Under the pieces are notes generated by a model that saw only the letters and a list, made by a program, of their open reading frames with translations, searched no databases and was not told where the DNA came from. Positions 47,689-59,092 of a stretch of DNA of 64,000 nt are shown here, piece by piece. Each line of letters opens with the position of its first letter. Positions within the stretch are counted from its first letter, which is position 1. This stretch comes from CAWKEY01 sp963696315 (GTDB lineage Bacteria; Pseudomonadota; Gammaproteobacteria; Methylococcales; Methylomonadaceae): assembly GCA_963696315.1 (NCBI GenBank), contig CAVOJU010000007.1, forward strand, positions 17,769 to 81,768, written 5' to 3'. The translations under genes and the position numbers were made by a program.

Positions 47689-48647
47689 TGCGCTGCGCCG
47701 GAATGATCATTGATGTTATCCGGCACCTCAATGAACACATCCATTTGCTGACCGACATAAGCAGGCATTTTTTCCCGGTCAAAGCTATACAAGGCTTGCA
47801 GTACCCGGGTATCGACACGTTCCGTGCTGTCCCCAGTCAGCGATTTTTTGGGAACGACGAAGGGTTCAACCCAGGCCAGTTGTAAATCCGTGCTGAACTG
47901 GCGATTGCCTCGCAAATAACCGATAGCCTTGCCTTCTTTACGAAAACGCCAGGCGTCGTTTTCATCAATGTCGACCCGGACGTGCAATTGATCAAGGTTG
48001 CCCAGAATCAGCAGTGGCCTGCTTAAGACGCCGGCCGCTGAAAATTCACCTGGGCGAACGTTGACCTGCAATACTTCGCCGCTGACCGGAGCCCTGATCT
48101 CCAGGCGATCCAGCGTGGTTTGCACAGCGGCAACCGCGGCTTCCGCCTGTAATACCTGAGCACGGGCGCTCTGCAATTTGCTCTGCGCAATCAGGGTGGC
48201 ATTGCGGCGGCGATCCAGTTCTTCCGTGCTGATGGCGCGGGGATCAGTAATATTTTCAGCCAGATGCTGCAGGGTTTTTACATTGGTCAGCTCAGCCTGG
48301 GCCTCGCCGACTGCGGCTTTGGCCTTCAGCAAATCGGCGCGTCTCAAAGCCAGATCAGCCAGTGCTTCCCGGTCATCCAGACGGAACAAGGGCGTGTCGG
48401 CCTTGACCTGATCGCCGACTGTCACCATCACGGCTTTAACAATGCCGTTTAATGGCGAACCAATGGCAATATTCTGGCTTTTGGCTTCGACAATACCGGC
48501 GCCGGCAATAAAAGACTTGAACGGTGAACGTGACGGCTCCACCACCGCTGGCGCCACTGGCGTCGGTTTATTGCTGTTGATCACGGTAGCGACAGCGGCG
48601 GCGATACCGACAAGCGCAAGAACAGGCAAGGTGTATTTGGGTAGCAT
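47685..48647 (-). CDS. HlyD-type membrane fusion protein of an ABC exporter
   Basis: 320 residues with an N-terminal membrane anchor (LPVLALVGIAAAVATVI). Lipoyl halves are seen around GIVKAVMVTVGDQVKADTPLF and LEIRAPVSGEVLQVNVRPGE with a coiled coil in between. It resembles DevB/MacA-like adaptors. It joins the inner-membrane ABC transporter to the outer-membrane lipoprotein. The ABC ATPase gene ends 21 bases upstream. Confidence 0.92.
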   Translation of the reverse strand: MLPKYTLPVLALVGIAAAVATVINSNKPTPVAPAVVEPSRSPFKSFIAGAGIVEAKSQNIAIGSPLNGIVKAVMVTVGDQVKADTPLFRLDDREALADLALRRADLLKAKAAVGEAQAELTNVKTLQHLAENITDPRAISTEELDRRRNATLIAQSKLQSARAQVLQAEAAVAAVQTTLDRLEIRAPVSGEVLQVNVRPGEFSAAGVLSRPLLILGNLDQLHVRVDIDENDAWRFRKEGKAIGYLRGNRQFSTDLQLAWVEPFVVPKKSLTGDSTERVDTRVLQALYSFDREKMPAYVGQQMDVFIEVPDNINDHSGAAQ

Positions 48648-48667
48648 TATCGGCTTCCTAATTGAAT

Positions 48668-49376
48668 TCAGAGTTTTGCATGCGTAGCGACGACGCTTCC
48701 GATGCGGCCATCATCCATCTGCGCGATACGGTCAGCATATTCGAAGATGCGCGCGTCATGGGTCACGATCACCAATGCCCTGTCACTATCCACTGCTACC
48801 GATTTGAGCAGCTCAATGACACGGCTGCCGGTTTGATGATCAAGCGCACTGGTGGGTTCATCGCAGACGATCAGTCTGGGATTGTGCACCAGCGAGCGGG
48901 CAATAGCGACCCGCTGCTGCTGACCCGCCGGAAAGCTGGGCCGGCAGGGCGTCGGCGCGCTCGGCCAAGCCGACTTTTCCCAGCAATTCAACCGCCTTGC
49001 TAACCGCAGGCAGACGCTTCATACCGTTAATGATTAACGGTACTGCAACATTTTCCGCAGCATTAAGCGATGGCAAAAGATTATAGGACTGGAACACAAA
49101 ACCAATGTTTTGCGCACGGAACAGAAGTTTGTCTTTGCTATTCAAATGCTGCCAATCAACACCAAAGACATCGCATTGCCCAGAGTCCTGATCGAGGATG
49201 CCCGCGATCACCGAAATCAGCGTGGTTTTTCCGCAACCCGACGGCCCGACCAGCATCATCAGTTCGCCCATGTGAATATCCAGATCAATGCCCTGCAGGG
49301 CGGTAATTTTCTGGCTGCCGGTGTCATAGCTTTTAACCAGTTGCCGGCATTTAACCGCTAATGCTGAGGTAGTCAT
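48668..49376 (-). pseudogene. ABC exporter ATPase, MacB/DevA-like, one frameshift as read
   Basis: It starts at the ATG 49376 (MTTSALAVKCRQLVKSYDTG). Walker A is GPSGCGKTTLISVI, the Q-loop FVFQSYNLLPS. The signature motif reads LSGG, after which an extra T near 48930 breaks the frame; the other frame resumes QQQRVAIARSLVHNPRLIV, Walker B CDEPTSALD and the His switch VTHD. Without that T it is a normal ~235-residue ATPase. Given three intact family parts around it, a read error is likely. It powers the DevC-like permease upstream. Confidence 0.88.
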
Positions 49377-49378
49377 GA

Positions 49379-50541
49379 TTAGCCTTTGAACACCACCGCC
49401 GGTTCCAGCTTGATAACTTTGCGAATGCTGATCAAGGCCGCAAAAATTACAATCAAGGTAACACCTGTGGCACTGAACACTAACAGTTGCCAGGGAAATT
49501 TGAAGGCCAGAATGGTATTGCGCATCGCGTAACCGAACAGCGCCGTCAGTCCCACGCCCAGGCCATAGCCGATGCTGCCGACCAGCACCGCCTGCAGCAG
49601 AATCATGCGCAACAAGACCCAGTTGCTGGTGCCCATGGCTTTTAATACGCCGAACTGGCGCAGATTTTCCAGGGTAAAGTTGTAAAAAGTCTGGCCGGCA
49701 ATCGCCGCGCCGACTATGAAGCCCAACAGTACCGAAATTCCAAAATTGATCGGAATGCCGGTGTTTTTCAGAAAATAATTGACGGTCAGAGTTTTTGAAT
49801 TCATTCTGCGTGTAGGCTGCCAGGCCCAGTGGTATCACGGATGCGCTGCACCAGTCTGGCAACATCTTCGCCCGGTTTGGCTTTAACCAGCACAAACGAC
49901 AGTAATTTGCGTTCTCTGGGGGCATACAGCATGGCTCTGGAATAGGTGGTATAAACCACCGGTTGCGATTGAAATGTCCGGGTGTTTTTGGCGATTCCCA
50001 CTACCACCGCGCGACGGTCGTTCAATTCCAGGGTATCGCCAATATCCAGTGGTACCGGTTTGCCGCCGGGCGTCGCCGGTTTCTTCGCCAGTTTGTCCCT
50101 GGCACCGTCAATATCGACGATCACGCCATCGCTGCGCCGCAAATCTTCAAGCTTGCCTTTAACCATAACCGGCGGCCCGCCAATCAGCGTGGTATCGTCC
50201 AGTCCGATGACATTACAAGTCTGAAACGTGCCGTCGTAAAGCCGGGCCTTGATCATGCCTTTATATAATGGCATCGCCCAATCGACGCCTTCAACCCCTC
50301 GCACCCGGTACAGTTGAGTATCCTGCAAGGGTTTGACGTCGTCAACGAATTGCACCTTGGGATCCATGACCCAGATGTCCGGCTGTCCGACATCAGATAT
50401 AAAACTGAACGAGCGCGCCATCAGTCCGACAAAAATAGCCGGTTGCTGGGTCATGATCAATGATGCAAAGGTCAAGCCCAGGACGATACCCAAATATTTC
50501 CCCCGATCCCCCATGAGCATTTTCAATGCAATGTAATTCAT
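49379..50541 (-). pseudogene. ABC exporter permease, FtsX/DevC-like, two frameshifts as read
   Basis: The ATG at 50541 (MNYIALKMLMGDRGKYLG) has AGGA eight bases upstream; the frame is open to 50613. One N-terminal helix, a large periplasmic domain (PDIWVMDPKVQFVDDVKPL, VVVGIAKNTRTFQSQPV), then three helices (INFGISVLLGFIVGAAIAG, LQAVLVGSIGYGLGVGL, GVTLIVIFAALISIRKVI). Frame breaks near 49820 and 49795 are each cured by removing one base. MacB/DevC-type permeases drive export through a TolC-like duct. Substrate unknown: lipid, peptide or siderophore are all possible. Confidence 0.85.
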
Positions 50542-50767
50542 CAACTTATCCTGGTTTGTTGACACCTTGTTGCTAAAGTCGGAAGCCGTCTGATTAAAAT
50601 CTATATCCATCATAGAATGATGATTTTAACTTGGTAACTGATGTTACGTATGCGGAAGCTGATACAGGCATAGAATAAACCCTGTTGACAGGGTTCATGT
50701 GAGCACATTCCATAAAAAAATCTTCTTGTAACTATTCCGCGTTTTCCCGTAAACCAATGGTTTTTTT

Positions 50768-50847
50768 CATTTCGGCCACAGGGAGAAATCTTAAATACTG
50801 GAGACACTATTCAGGCTTGAGATTCCTCGCTTTGCTCGGAATGACAC
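50768..50847 (+). repeat. 80-base dispersed repeat, copy A
   Basis: Begins CATTTCGGCCACAGGGAGAA and ends TTTGCTCGGAATGACAC. The two ends are near-complementary (CATTTCG...GGGAGAAATCTT against AAGATT...GCTCGGAATG), so it can fold as a long hairpin. It closely matches copy B at 59093-59172, of equal length. Repeats of this type (TCATTTCGACC...) are scattered in many bacterial genomes. Here it lies 23 bases before an EAL-like gene fragment. Confidence 0.85.
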
Positions 50848-50870
50848 ATGACTCAGATAGTTACAAAGCT

Positions 50871-50975
50871 TTTTTAGAATTGGATGTCGAGCCCCAGCAT
50901 ATTCTTGGTGTCAAGAAGGACCCTAGCGCCTACTTTCAGAACGTGATGATTAGTTGTTCGCTGGACGCTCAATAA
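50871..50975 (+). pseudogene. Fragment of the degenerate EAL-like family
   Basis: 34 codons reading FLELDVEPQHILGVKKD and AYFQNVMISC before a TAA. It matches copy 1 (FLQLDVDPRHILGVKKDHGAYF) at most positions, but nothing of the rest of the gene is present. It is thus a third, ruined member. From here to 51265 (290 bases) I see nothing else identifiable. Confidence 0.8.
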
Positions 50976-51265
50976 AGCGGTGGTTGTTTTCGTTTTCCGC
51001 AGTGGCCGTTTGTCTTGTTATCCCTAACCGCTTGCCACATTCGTGAAAAAATAGCGATGAAGCTGTTTAAAGCTGCTTGATTGTGCCGTAATTCAGACCC
51101 CACCGGCAACGTTGGAATTCTCGTGCTCAAAAAAGTACATAACCCCCAGCGCACCATCAGCTTGCAAAGCCTAGCGGGCAATACAGCGGGATGAGGCAAG
51201 ATGCGGTCGCTGTGTGATGGGCGCCCAGAAAACGGACTGAAAGACCCATGATCAGTTGGGTGAAA

Positions 51266-52433
51266 TCAAATGACGCGGACAGACAATACGCCATCAATAG
51301 AGCGTATCCGCTCCAGTATTTCAGGGGGAGCATCGGCATGAATATCGACCAGCGTATACGCATAATCGCCACGCGACTTGTTCAGCAGATCCAGTATATT
51401 GAGACCGGCTTCACCCAAAGCGGATGAAATATGGCCGACTACACCAGGCACATTTTGGTTAGCGATGCCAAGACGCACACCCTCCCCGCAGGGAGTCACA
51501 AAGACTTCCGGAAAATTTACCGAATTACGAATGGAGCCATGTTCCAAAAATTCACGCACCTGATCTGCCACCATTGCGGCACAATTGTCTTCGGCTTCTT
51601 CCGTAGAGGCTCCCAGGTGAGGCAGCACGATAGCCCGGGGATGATTGATCAAGGCAGGCGTTGGGAAATCACAGACATAGGCATGCAGCGCGCCAGAGTC
51701 CAAAGCCGCCAGGACAGCCGCTTCATCCACTACACCCGCACGGGAAAAGTTGAGCAATGTCGAGCCTTTCTTGATGCGGTCTATGTGGTCTTTGCTGAAC
51801 AAATTTTTGGTTTTATCATTCAGCGGGATATGCAGACTGATAAAATCCGCACGAGAAACCAGATCATCTATGCTGGTTGCGGGTACTGTGGATGAGTTAA
51901 GTTTCCAGGCACTCTCCAGCGACATAAACGGATCGAATCCGATGGTATTCAAACCCAAAGCGGCAGCAGAATTGGCTACTTTTACCCCGATCGCGCCCAA
52001 TCCCAACACACCCAAGGTCTTGCCGGATACCTCAAAACCCGCGAAATGTTTCTTGTTCTTCTCTATTTGGCTGTTGATACTTTCCTCGTCCCCTTCCAGG
52101 CCGCTGATAAAATTTAACGCCGCAGGAATGTTTCGGGAGGCCAAGTAGCATTCCTGCGATAGCCAGTTCCGCCACCGCGTTCGAATTGGCGCCCGGCGCA
52201 TTGAATACCGGAATGCCTCGCTTCGTATATTCCGCTACAGGAATATTGTTGACCCCCGCTCCTGCACGGCCAACGGCCTTGAGCGATTCGGGAATCGGCT
52301 GGTCATGCAGATTGAAAGAACGCAGCAAAATGGCATCGGGATTATCGATTTGCGATGCAACTTCGTAGCGCTCGCTTGGAAGCCTGTCCAGTCCAGCCCG
52401 TGATATATTGTTATAGGTCAAAATTTTAAACAT
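51266..52433 (-). pseudogene. serA: D-3-phosphoglycerate dehydrogenase SerA, one frameshift as read
   Basis: It starts MFKILTYNNISRAGLDRL at 52433. The substrate domain GRAGAGVNNIPV, the NAD fold LGVLGLGAIGVKVANSAAALG with the active-site region FSRAGVVDEAAV and LPHLGASTEEAEDN, and a C-terminal ACT domain (NVPGVVGHISSALGEAGLNI) are all present; about 389 residues in all. One extra G near 52140 separates the first 100 residues from the rest. It makes 3-phosphohydroxypyruvate for serine synthesis. ACT presence suggests serine feedback. It follows serC by four bases, an operon. Confidence 0.9.
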
Positions 52434-53354
52434 CTGTTTATCCTTGTTTTCGTTCAAATTCATGCATGAATGCGACTAACGCATCCACGCCTTCTTCGGG
52501 CATTGCGTTATAGAGGCTGGCACGCAGTCCGCCAACCGAACGATGACCTTCCAGGTTCACTAAACCATGCCATTTCGCCTGTGCTAAAAAGTTTTTTTCA
52601 AGCTCTGCGCTTGCCAGAAGAAATGGCACATTCATCCGTGAGCGAACGGATGGATCGACCGGATTTGAATAAAACGAAGACCCATCGATAGTTGCATAAA
52701 GCTTCTCAGCCTTGCGGATATTGCGCGCTTCAATAGTCGCATATTCCGCCCTGTTCCTTTATCCATTCCAGTACCAACCCCAGCAGATACCAATTGTAGG
52801 TGGGCGGCGTATTGAGCATTGAGCCATTATCTGCTTGCAATTTGTAATCTAGAATCGAGGGTGTAAATGGATGGGCATGGCCAATAAGATCTTCGTGGAC
52901 AATCACTATCGTGATGCCGGCAGGCCCCAGGTTCTTTTGCGCACCGGCATAAATAACGCCAAACCGGCTCACATCCACTGGACGAGAAAGAATATTCGAG
53001 GACATATCGGCAACGAGCGTCAGGTTTCCCACCTCAGGTACGCTTGGAAATTCGACCCCGCCAATGGTTTCGTTTGCAGTGTAATGCAGATAAGCCACAT
53101 CAGGATCAATAGTCCAGTCTGATCTGGAAGGAATAGTGGTGTAACCCTGTGGTTTTGAACTTGCCACGACCTGAACCTCGCCATAGCGCTTTGCTTCGGC
53201 GATAGCTTTTTCAGACCACAAACCGGTACTTAAATAGGCAAACTTGGCTTTGTCACGCTCGCAAATTCAACGGCACTGCCGCAAACTGTCCGGTAGCGCC
53301 ACCCGGTAAGAACAATACCCTGTATGACGATGGAATCGCCAAAAGCTCTCTTAG

Positions 53355-55464
53355 CCCATCTTCGTGACTTCTACTAACAATTATTAGTTAATTCAACAAG
53401 TTGAATTTTTTACTCTATCTCAAATGGCACTACAGATTTTTTGTTTTCAACAATGGTCTTACATTTACCTATGGGGTCGGGTTTGATACTCAAGGCTGCG
53501 TATAGTTGTTTCTGCCGCACTTCGGCTTGGGTTGTTGTGCGCAGGTGGATGGTTTTATGATCATCTGTCGGCAAGGTAATGGTGAGACGTTGTTGGGTCG
53601 ACATGATGGTGCGAATGCTGTCCCAGCTTAATTGGATGCCCTGCTGCTTGAGCTGATAACGCAGGGTATGCACCAGATGGTAGGCCAGTAAGGTGATGAA
53701 CAAGTGGCCGGTGACGCGCTCTTCTTTCTGGTGGAAAACCGGCCGTAAACCGAGGTCGGTTTTCAAGCTTCTAAAGGTGGCTTCGATCTCGGTCAGCATC
53801 GTATAGGTTGTCCACAATTGCTGTTCCGACCAGTCCTTAATATTGGTCCTCAGGCAGTAAACGCCGCAGTGTTGGTCTTTTTGTGCGCTTTGCGGTTCAC
53901 GCTGCCAGTCAATACGAATGGCGTTGTGTTTTTCGTCATCGGCAATGACGTCAATACGGTAGTCTTGCGCGACACGGCTGTTTTTTTCGCGCAGCCGGCC
54001 GATGCGTTCATGTATTTTCGCGACATTTTTAAGGGTGCCCTTTTTGCCCAAGCCGGCATTGAGCTTGTCGAGCGCCGCTTCCAGACGAACGTGGAAGCGG
54101 TTGCGAATGGCCTGTTCTTTTTGGGCTTTTTGAGCGGAATAACAATACAGCCGGGTTTCCCCGGTTTCTGTGTCGAGGGTGCGAAAAACGCTGACAGTGT
54201 TCGGTCCGCTGTCCCGAACCAGTAGGGCATTATTCTGGTCTCGGGGATCTTGTAGGTCGCGTTCCCGGCTGACCGCCAGATAAAGATAACCATGCTCGCT
54301 TAACCAGGCGATGTTGTCCGCGCTGGCAATGCCGGCATCCATGATAATGACCGGTTTTTCAGAGGGTAAAGGATTCTTGCCCTGGAGACCGTCCAGCATC
54401 AGCGCCAACGTGGCGGGTTCGCTGGCGTTACCTGGAAAGACCTGGCTGCTGAGCGGGAAGCCATTGCCATCCAGCACCAGACCTAAGGTGACCAGAGGGC
54501 AATCACGGCGTTTTTCTTTGGAGCGACCGAACTGGGCCTTGGGATTTTGTGCGCACTGGCCTTCAAAATAAGTGTTGGTCAAGTCATACAAGACGATGCT
54601 TCGGTTTAAATCGAACAAGGTCTGCTCCTGAGCGGCCAGAAACGCTTCCAGCGCCGGCTGGTGTTTGAGCAACCTGTCGCTGATGGTATACACGCGCGTC
54701 AGACTGGTGCTGCCGTAGTCATGTTCTAGCAGTTCACCTAGACCTGTGCATGCTTGCAGCCAAGCGTGGGTGTGCAGCTCGCTGCCGGGCGAAATCATGC
54801 GCGCGATGATGCTGCCCAATGCCGCCGCGGCATCGATTTTATTAAAACCCAGTGCAGCAAGCTTCTGATCGAGTTGCAATTGGATGACCGCATGCCACGC
54901 CAAGGTTTCGGCGCCGATGCTGCGCGCTTGAACGGCTTCGATATGGTTAATGTTGACCCGGTGATAATCTGCCTCGGGTGTCGCTATCGAGACAGGTTGA
55001 GCCAATTTCGCGATGATGAGGTCGCTATAGCGCTCGGCGGCGGCCTCCAGCAACTGACCTACCTCTTCCGCTAAAGCAAACAACTCCGCTTGGTGCGGCG
55101 CTGAGCCTTGCAGAAGCTGGTCAATTCTGGCGGTGAGCAAAGGCCAATGCGCGGGCTCAATAGCAAAGTCTTTGCCCAGATTGAGCAGCGTGTGTTGCTT
55201 GACGTGTGTGCCCTCACGCACGGATTCAACGATCCGATAGGTATAGGAATCGTCGCCATGCTCCGCTGTTTTCGTTTTGGTTCTGCGAATATACATGGCA
55301 CTAGCATGCGCGCACGTCCGGAAAAAATCAAGATACCGTCCTAAATAGATGGCACTACAGCGCAAAGTCAAAAAATACCACTGATTTTAAAGGAGTTTTT
55401 TGAAATAAAAACCACCGACAACGAAAAATCAATAACTTAGAGAGACTGGAGTCACGAAGATAGG
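53355..55464 (-). mobile_element. Insertion sequence (IS1634-like) within serC, 2.11 kb
   Basis: Ends are imperfect inverted repeats: CCCATCTTCGTGACTTCT on the left and, complemented, CCTATCTTCGTGACTCCA on the right. Both are flanked by TTAG (53351-53354 and 55465-55468), a four-base target duplication, and removing the IS with one TTAG restores the serC reading frame (KAETLL-RELLAIPSS). One intact transposase fills the element. The short duplication and clean join show recent insertion. Confidence 0.88.
53410..55296 (-). CDS. IS1634/IS4-type transposase
   Basis: 628 residues from the ATG at 55296 (MYIRRTKTKTAEHGDDSY). The N-terminus matches IS1634-family proteins (RIVESVREGTHVKQHTLLNLG). 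The DDE core includes SIVLYDLTNTYFEG, PLVTLGLVLDGNGFPLSSQ, IIMDAGIASADNIAWL, and a late EATFRSLKTDLGLRPVFHQK (Y-E-R-K-like end), so the catalytic acids are probably intact. Frame is open to 55371 without a good start. It should move its own IS. Confidence 0.92.
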   Translation of the reverse strand: MYIRRTKTKTAEHGDDSYTYRIVESVREGTHVKQHTLLNLGKDFAIEPAHWPLLTARIDQLLQGSAPHQAELFALAEEVGQLLEAAAERYSDLIIAKLAQPVSIATPEADYHRVNINHIEAVQARSIGAETLAWHAVIQLQLDQKLAALGFNKIDAAAALGSIIARMISPGSELHTHAWLQACTGLGELLEHDYGSTSLTRVYTISDRLLKHQPALEAFLAAQEQTLFDLNRSIVLYDLTNTYFEGQCAQNPKAQFGRSKEKRRDCPLVTLGLVLDGNGFPLSSQVFPGNASEPATLALMLDGLQGKNPLPSEKPVIIMDAGIASADNIAWLSEHGYLYLAVSRERDLQDPRDQNNALLVRDSGPNTVSVFRTLDTETGETRLYCYSAQKAQKEQAIRNRFHVRLEAALDKLNAGLGKKGTLKNVAKIHERIGRLREKNSRVAQDYRIDVIADDEKHNAIRIDWQREPQSAQKDQHCGVYCLRTNIKDWSEQQLWTTYTMLTEIEATFRSLKTDLGLRPVFHQKEERVTGHLFITLLAYHLVHTLRYQLKQQGIQLSWDSIRTIMSTQQRLTITLPTDDHKTIHLRTTTQAEVRQKQLYAALSIKPDPIGKCKTIVENKKSVVPFEIE

Positions 55465-55636
55465 TTAGAAGAGTCTCTGCTTTATCCGCGATGCCGATGA
55501 AATCCTTGCCTCGGTGGCTCATTTCTATCACCGACATGCCGCTGGTATGCCATTCCGGCAACTCTTCCCGCGCTGTATTCAAAACCGATTCAGGCAGCGT
55601 TGCCGGGCCGGGACTAAAGTTATAAACTCTACTCAT

Positions 55637-56073
55637 TCATGCTCTCTTTTTATTAAAGGCAAAGGCTTATTTATGGATAATTTCTGCAATTTTAATTAAT
55701 CAATTTAATTGCAACTGGCTTTAATTATGCTTTTTAAACACAATTGGCGGGCTTAATCTGAGATACCGTAAATTCAGCAGCTGCAAAATTACCTGTCAGG
55801 ATGCAGTCAATAAAACGCTGGGAAATAGATTTTTTTTAGAGGCGTCATAAATGTGGCTTCTTGATTATTTGATTACCTATAGCCTATCAATAGCCAAACC
55901 CGCTTTGAAAACAATATTATTCGATAGATAAATCTAATATTTGAATAGGCGCCCTATCACTTCATTATGAAACCAATCTCTTCAAGAGCTAGACAAGCGG
56001 ACACACTGACTCTGTACAGCCAGAAATCAGTACGTTCGTGAGGGTGGTGGTGGGTTACAAAAATGCCGTTGAG
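55637..56073. other. AT-rich intergenic region upstream of serC
   Basis: About 435 bases with no credible gene. The first 100 bases, AT-rich (TTAATTAATCAATTTAATTG near 55693), should contain the leftward serC promoter. The part from 55970 to 56073 is the downstream end of glgP; no strong terminator is visible. Confidence 0.4.
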
Positions 56074-58583
56074 TTAAGCCTTACCAATATTGACCGGCGT
56101 GAGCTTCCACAACTCATTATTGTATTCAGAGATCGTTCTATCGGTAGAAAACTTGCCACTGTTGGCACAATTTAGAATACTCATCTTAGTCCAGCGCTCT
56201 TTATCCTGATATGCCGCTTCCACACGTTTTTGTGTGTCAACAAAGCTACGGAAGTCAGCAATAGTCATCCAGGGATCATGCAGGGCTCTTTATTGAAGCC
56301 AAAATATCATCAAAAATGCCTGGTTCAAATTGGCTAAAATGCCCACAATCAATAAGATATATTACCCTTTGCAAATCTTCATCCTGATTAATCATAGCAA
56401 CAGGGTCATAATGATGCCTCAATGTCTTCAACCTGTTCTTCAGTCAAACCAAACAGGAAGAAATTGTCATCCCCGACTTCTTCACGAATTTCAATATTAG
56501 CCCCATCCAGCGTACCAATAGTCAAAGCGCCATTCATCATGAACTTCATATTCCCTGTTCCTGAAGCTTCTTTCCCTGCGGTTGAAATTTGTTCCGAAAG
56601 ATCAGCGGCAGGGCAAATTTTTGCCATTGCTGACACATTATAATTGGGCAAGAAAATGAGTTTTAATTTATCACCTACATCACTATCATGGTTGATAACA
56701 TTGCCAACATTATTGATCAGCTTGATGATTTTTTTCGCCATGTAATAACCGGGGGCGGCTTTCCCGCCAATCAATACACAACGATCGGTCCAGTTTGCGG
56801 TATCGCCGCGTTTGATACGGTCATAAAGGTGAATCACATGCAGGACATTTAACAACTGGCGTTTGTATTCATGAAAGCGCTTAACTTGCACATCAAACAA
56901 GGCATTGACATTGAAATCAACATCCAGCTCCTGTTTTTTATAATCAATCAGTCTTTGCTTTGCGCCTTGCTTAACTTCATGCCAGCGTTTGCAGAATGCC
57001 TTATCGTCAACATAAAGTTCCAGTTTTTTTAATAACGATAAATCCGTCAACCAGCCATCACCTATTGTTTCCGTGATTAAGGCAGCCAGTTCCGGATTAC
57101 ACATTGCCAACCAACGACGGGGGGTGACGCCATTGGTTTTATTATTGAATTTTTTCGGCCACAACTCATAAAAATCCTGAAACAAACCCTGTTGCAATAA
57201 TTGTGAATGTAATTTTGCAACGCCATTGACTGAGTAGCTGCCGACTATGGCCAGATAAGCCATTCTAACGTACTGTTTTCCACCGCCCTCTTCAATTAAC
57301 GACATGCGTGCCAGGCGGGCTTTGTCACCGGGCCAGTGTGCTGATACTTCGGCCATAAAACGGGCATTAATCTCAAAAATGATTTCCATCAGTCTTGGCA
57401 ATAGCTGTTTAAACAGATTGACCGGCCATCGTTCCAGCGCTTCGGGTAACAGTGTATGATTGGTATAGGCCATGGTGTTACGCGTGATAGTCCAGGCTTT
57501 ATCCCAACCCAAACCGTGAATATCCATTAACAAGCGCATGAGTTCTGCAACTGCAATACTGGGATGGGTATCGTTTAACTGAAAGCAGTTTTTCGCTGCA
57601 AAATTGGAAAAATCACGGCCATGCCGGCCTATCCACATTGCGATAACATCCTGTAAACTGGCAGAAGCCAGTAAATATTGCTGACGCAGCCGCAATTCCT
57701 TGCCGTTTTCATTGGCATCATTCGGATACAGCACCATAGTAATGTTTTCAGCGGTATTTTTTGCAGCAACCGCTTCTACGTAATCACCCTCATTAAACTC
57801 CTGCAAATCAAAAACGTCTGTTGCCGTGGCTTTCCATAACCGCAAGGTATTCGCAGTGCCATTTTGGTAGCCAGGAATCGGGGTATCATAAGGCACTGCG
57901 AATACATCGTGCGTATCTATCCAGCATACCCGTCTATGACCGTTTTCATCGATGTGGGCCTCTGTGCGCCCGCCAAATTTAATGACTTGCTTATACTCAA
58001 GCCGCTCAATTTCCCAGATATTGCCGTTACGTAACCAGTGATCAGGTTCTTCCACCTGTTCACCATTAATAATAACCTGGGTAAACATGCCATATTCATA
58101 GCGCAAGCCATAACCGGTCACCGGCAATTGCAAGGTTGCACAACTATCAATCAAACAGACGGCCAAACGACCCAAGCCTCCATTGCCGAGTCCTGCATCC
58201 GGCTCCGCATCAATCAACTCTTCAAGTTCCAGTCCCAGTTCATACATCGCACTCTCAACGGCATTATTAATACCCAGATTAAGCATGGCATTACTAAGTC
58301 TGCGGCCTATTAAAAATTCCATCGAGAAATAGAAAGCTCTTTTGCAATCCGCATCTTTGTAGGTGTTATAAGTAGCTTTCCACCGTTCGATAAGCCGGTC
58401 GCTTACGGCCAGTGACAGAGCTTCATAGGCATAGTGTAGCGAGCGGCATTTTTCATCCCTGCCGAGTCTCTGATTGTAATAACGCTTGAAATCATGTATC
58501 AGGTGCTGTTGATCCATGCCCAGACCTGGAAGCGTGCTAATTGTAGGTTTTGGTTGACTTCTTTTGAAACGTCTATGCGGCAT
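56074..58583 (-). pseudogene. glgP: Glycogen/starch phosphorylase, two frameshifts near the 3' end
   Basis: About 836 codons once one extra base is removed near 56392 and one near 56288. The large frame (58583 to 56406) has the allosteric-type start KRYYNQRLGRDE, the glucan site LGNGGLGRLAVCLIDSCA, and the PLP-binding block KEASGTGNMKFMMNGAL. The tail pieces HYDPVAMINQDEDLQRVI and MTIADFRSFVDTQKRVEAAY complete the normal C-terminus. It releases glucose 1-phosphate from glycogen. All catalytic residues lie in the intact part. Confidence 0.92.
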
Positions 58584-58670
58584 GGTTGTACCTTTGGTGA
58601 TCAGGCCAAATCAGCAATCACTTTTAGAAAAATTTTTGTCGCTTTTACGATAGGAATTGGATTGAGCACT

Positions 58671-58856
58671 CTATTTAGTAAGTGCCAAATGTTCATCAAA
58701 GCGAAACTTCTCTCGGCGTTCGATTTGCACAATTTTGCCATCGTGTATGACAATTTCTACCGATCCAAACTGGATTCCTTGCAAAGCAAGAGCAATCTGA
58801 TCGGCGATTTCAGCCGTAAGTTGTGCTTTACTGTCTTTTCTTGCTTGAGAAATCAT
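58671..58856 (-). CDS. DUF2292 (YezD-like) small protein
   Basis: 61 residues. The second half reads GSVEIVIHDGKIVQIERREKFRF, the conserved DUF2292 pattern, after a helical start (QLTAEIADQIALALQGIQF). Function is unknown; relatives often sit near sulfur-metabolism genes. It is about 90 bases upstream of glgP in the same direction. Confidence 0.8.
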   Translation of the reverse strand: MISQARKDSKAQLTAEIADQIALALQGIQFGSVEIVIHDGKIVQIERREKFRFDEHLALTK

Positions 58857-59092
58857 AGAGTTCCCTACAACTCAATACCATTAAAAAAATGATCGCGATG
58901 TCTAGGTTCAGTGTATTTAGAATTGAGCCACTATATCAGTGAGGCTGTAGAGCGTTTAATGTTAATTAATGATGTCTATATCTATTTCTCTGATAAAGAT
59001 GGAGCGCTAAACAACAATAATAAAGCTTGGGTGTATCACATTGCAGATATGTTGCTATTCAGTGTTTTCTCAAAAACCATTTGTTTTTTTGT

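Larger units (their letters stand above)
52438..55636 (-). pseudogene. serC: Phosphoserine aminotransferase SerC, split by an IS
   Basis: The N-terminus (55636 to 55465: MSRVYNFSPGPATLPESVL, MSHRGKDF, KAETLL) is separated from the rest (53354 to 52438: ELLAIPSSYRVLFL, GGATGQFAAVPLNL, DMSSNILSRPVDVSRFG, the PLP-Lys region AGAQKNLGPAG, and GHRSVGGLRASLYNA) by the IS at 53355-55464. The rest also needs two one-base corrections (near 53265 and 52735). It would convert 3-phosphohydroxypyruvate to phosphoserine and also acts in pyridoxal phosphate synthesis. With the IS present it cannot be functional. Confidence 0.9.

Noticed and set aside
50969..51265. Minus-strand frame 50969-51199 downstream of serA
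   Set aside because: Short, starts in no clear context and has no recognised motif; may be decayed transposon DNA but I cannot show it.
53424..55360. Direct repeat ATGGCACTACAG at 53424-53435 and 55349-55360 as possible IS boundaries
   Set aside because: The copies are direct, not inverted, and the left one is within the transposase gene; the outer inverted ends with TTAG duplication explain serC better. A nested second element cannot be fully excluded.
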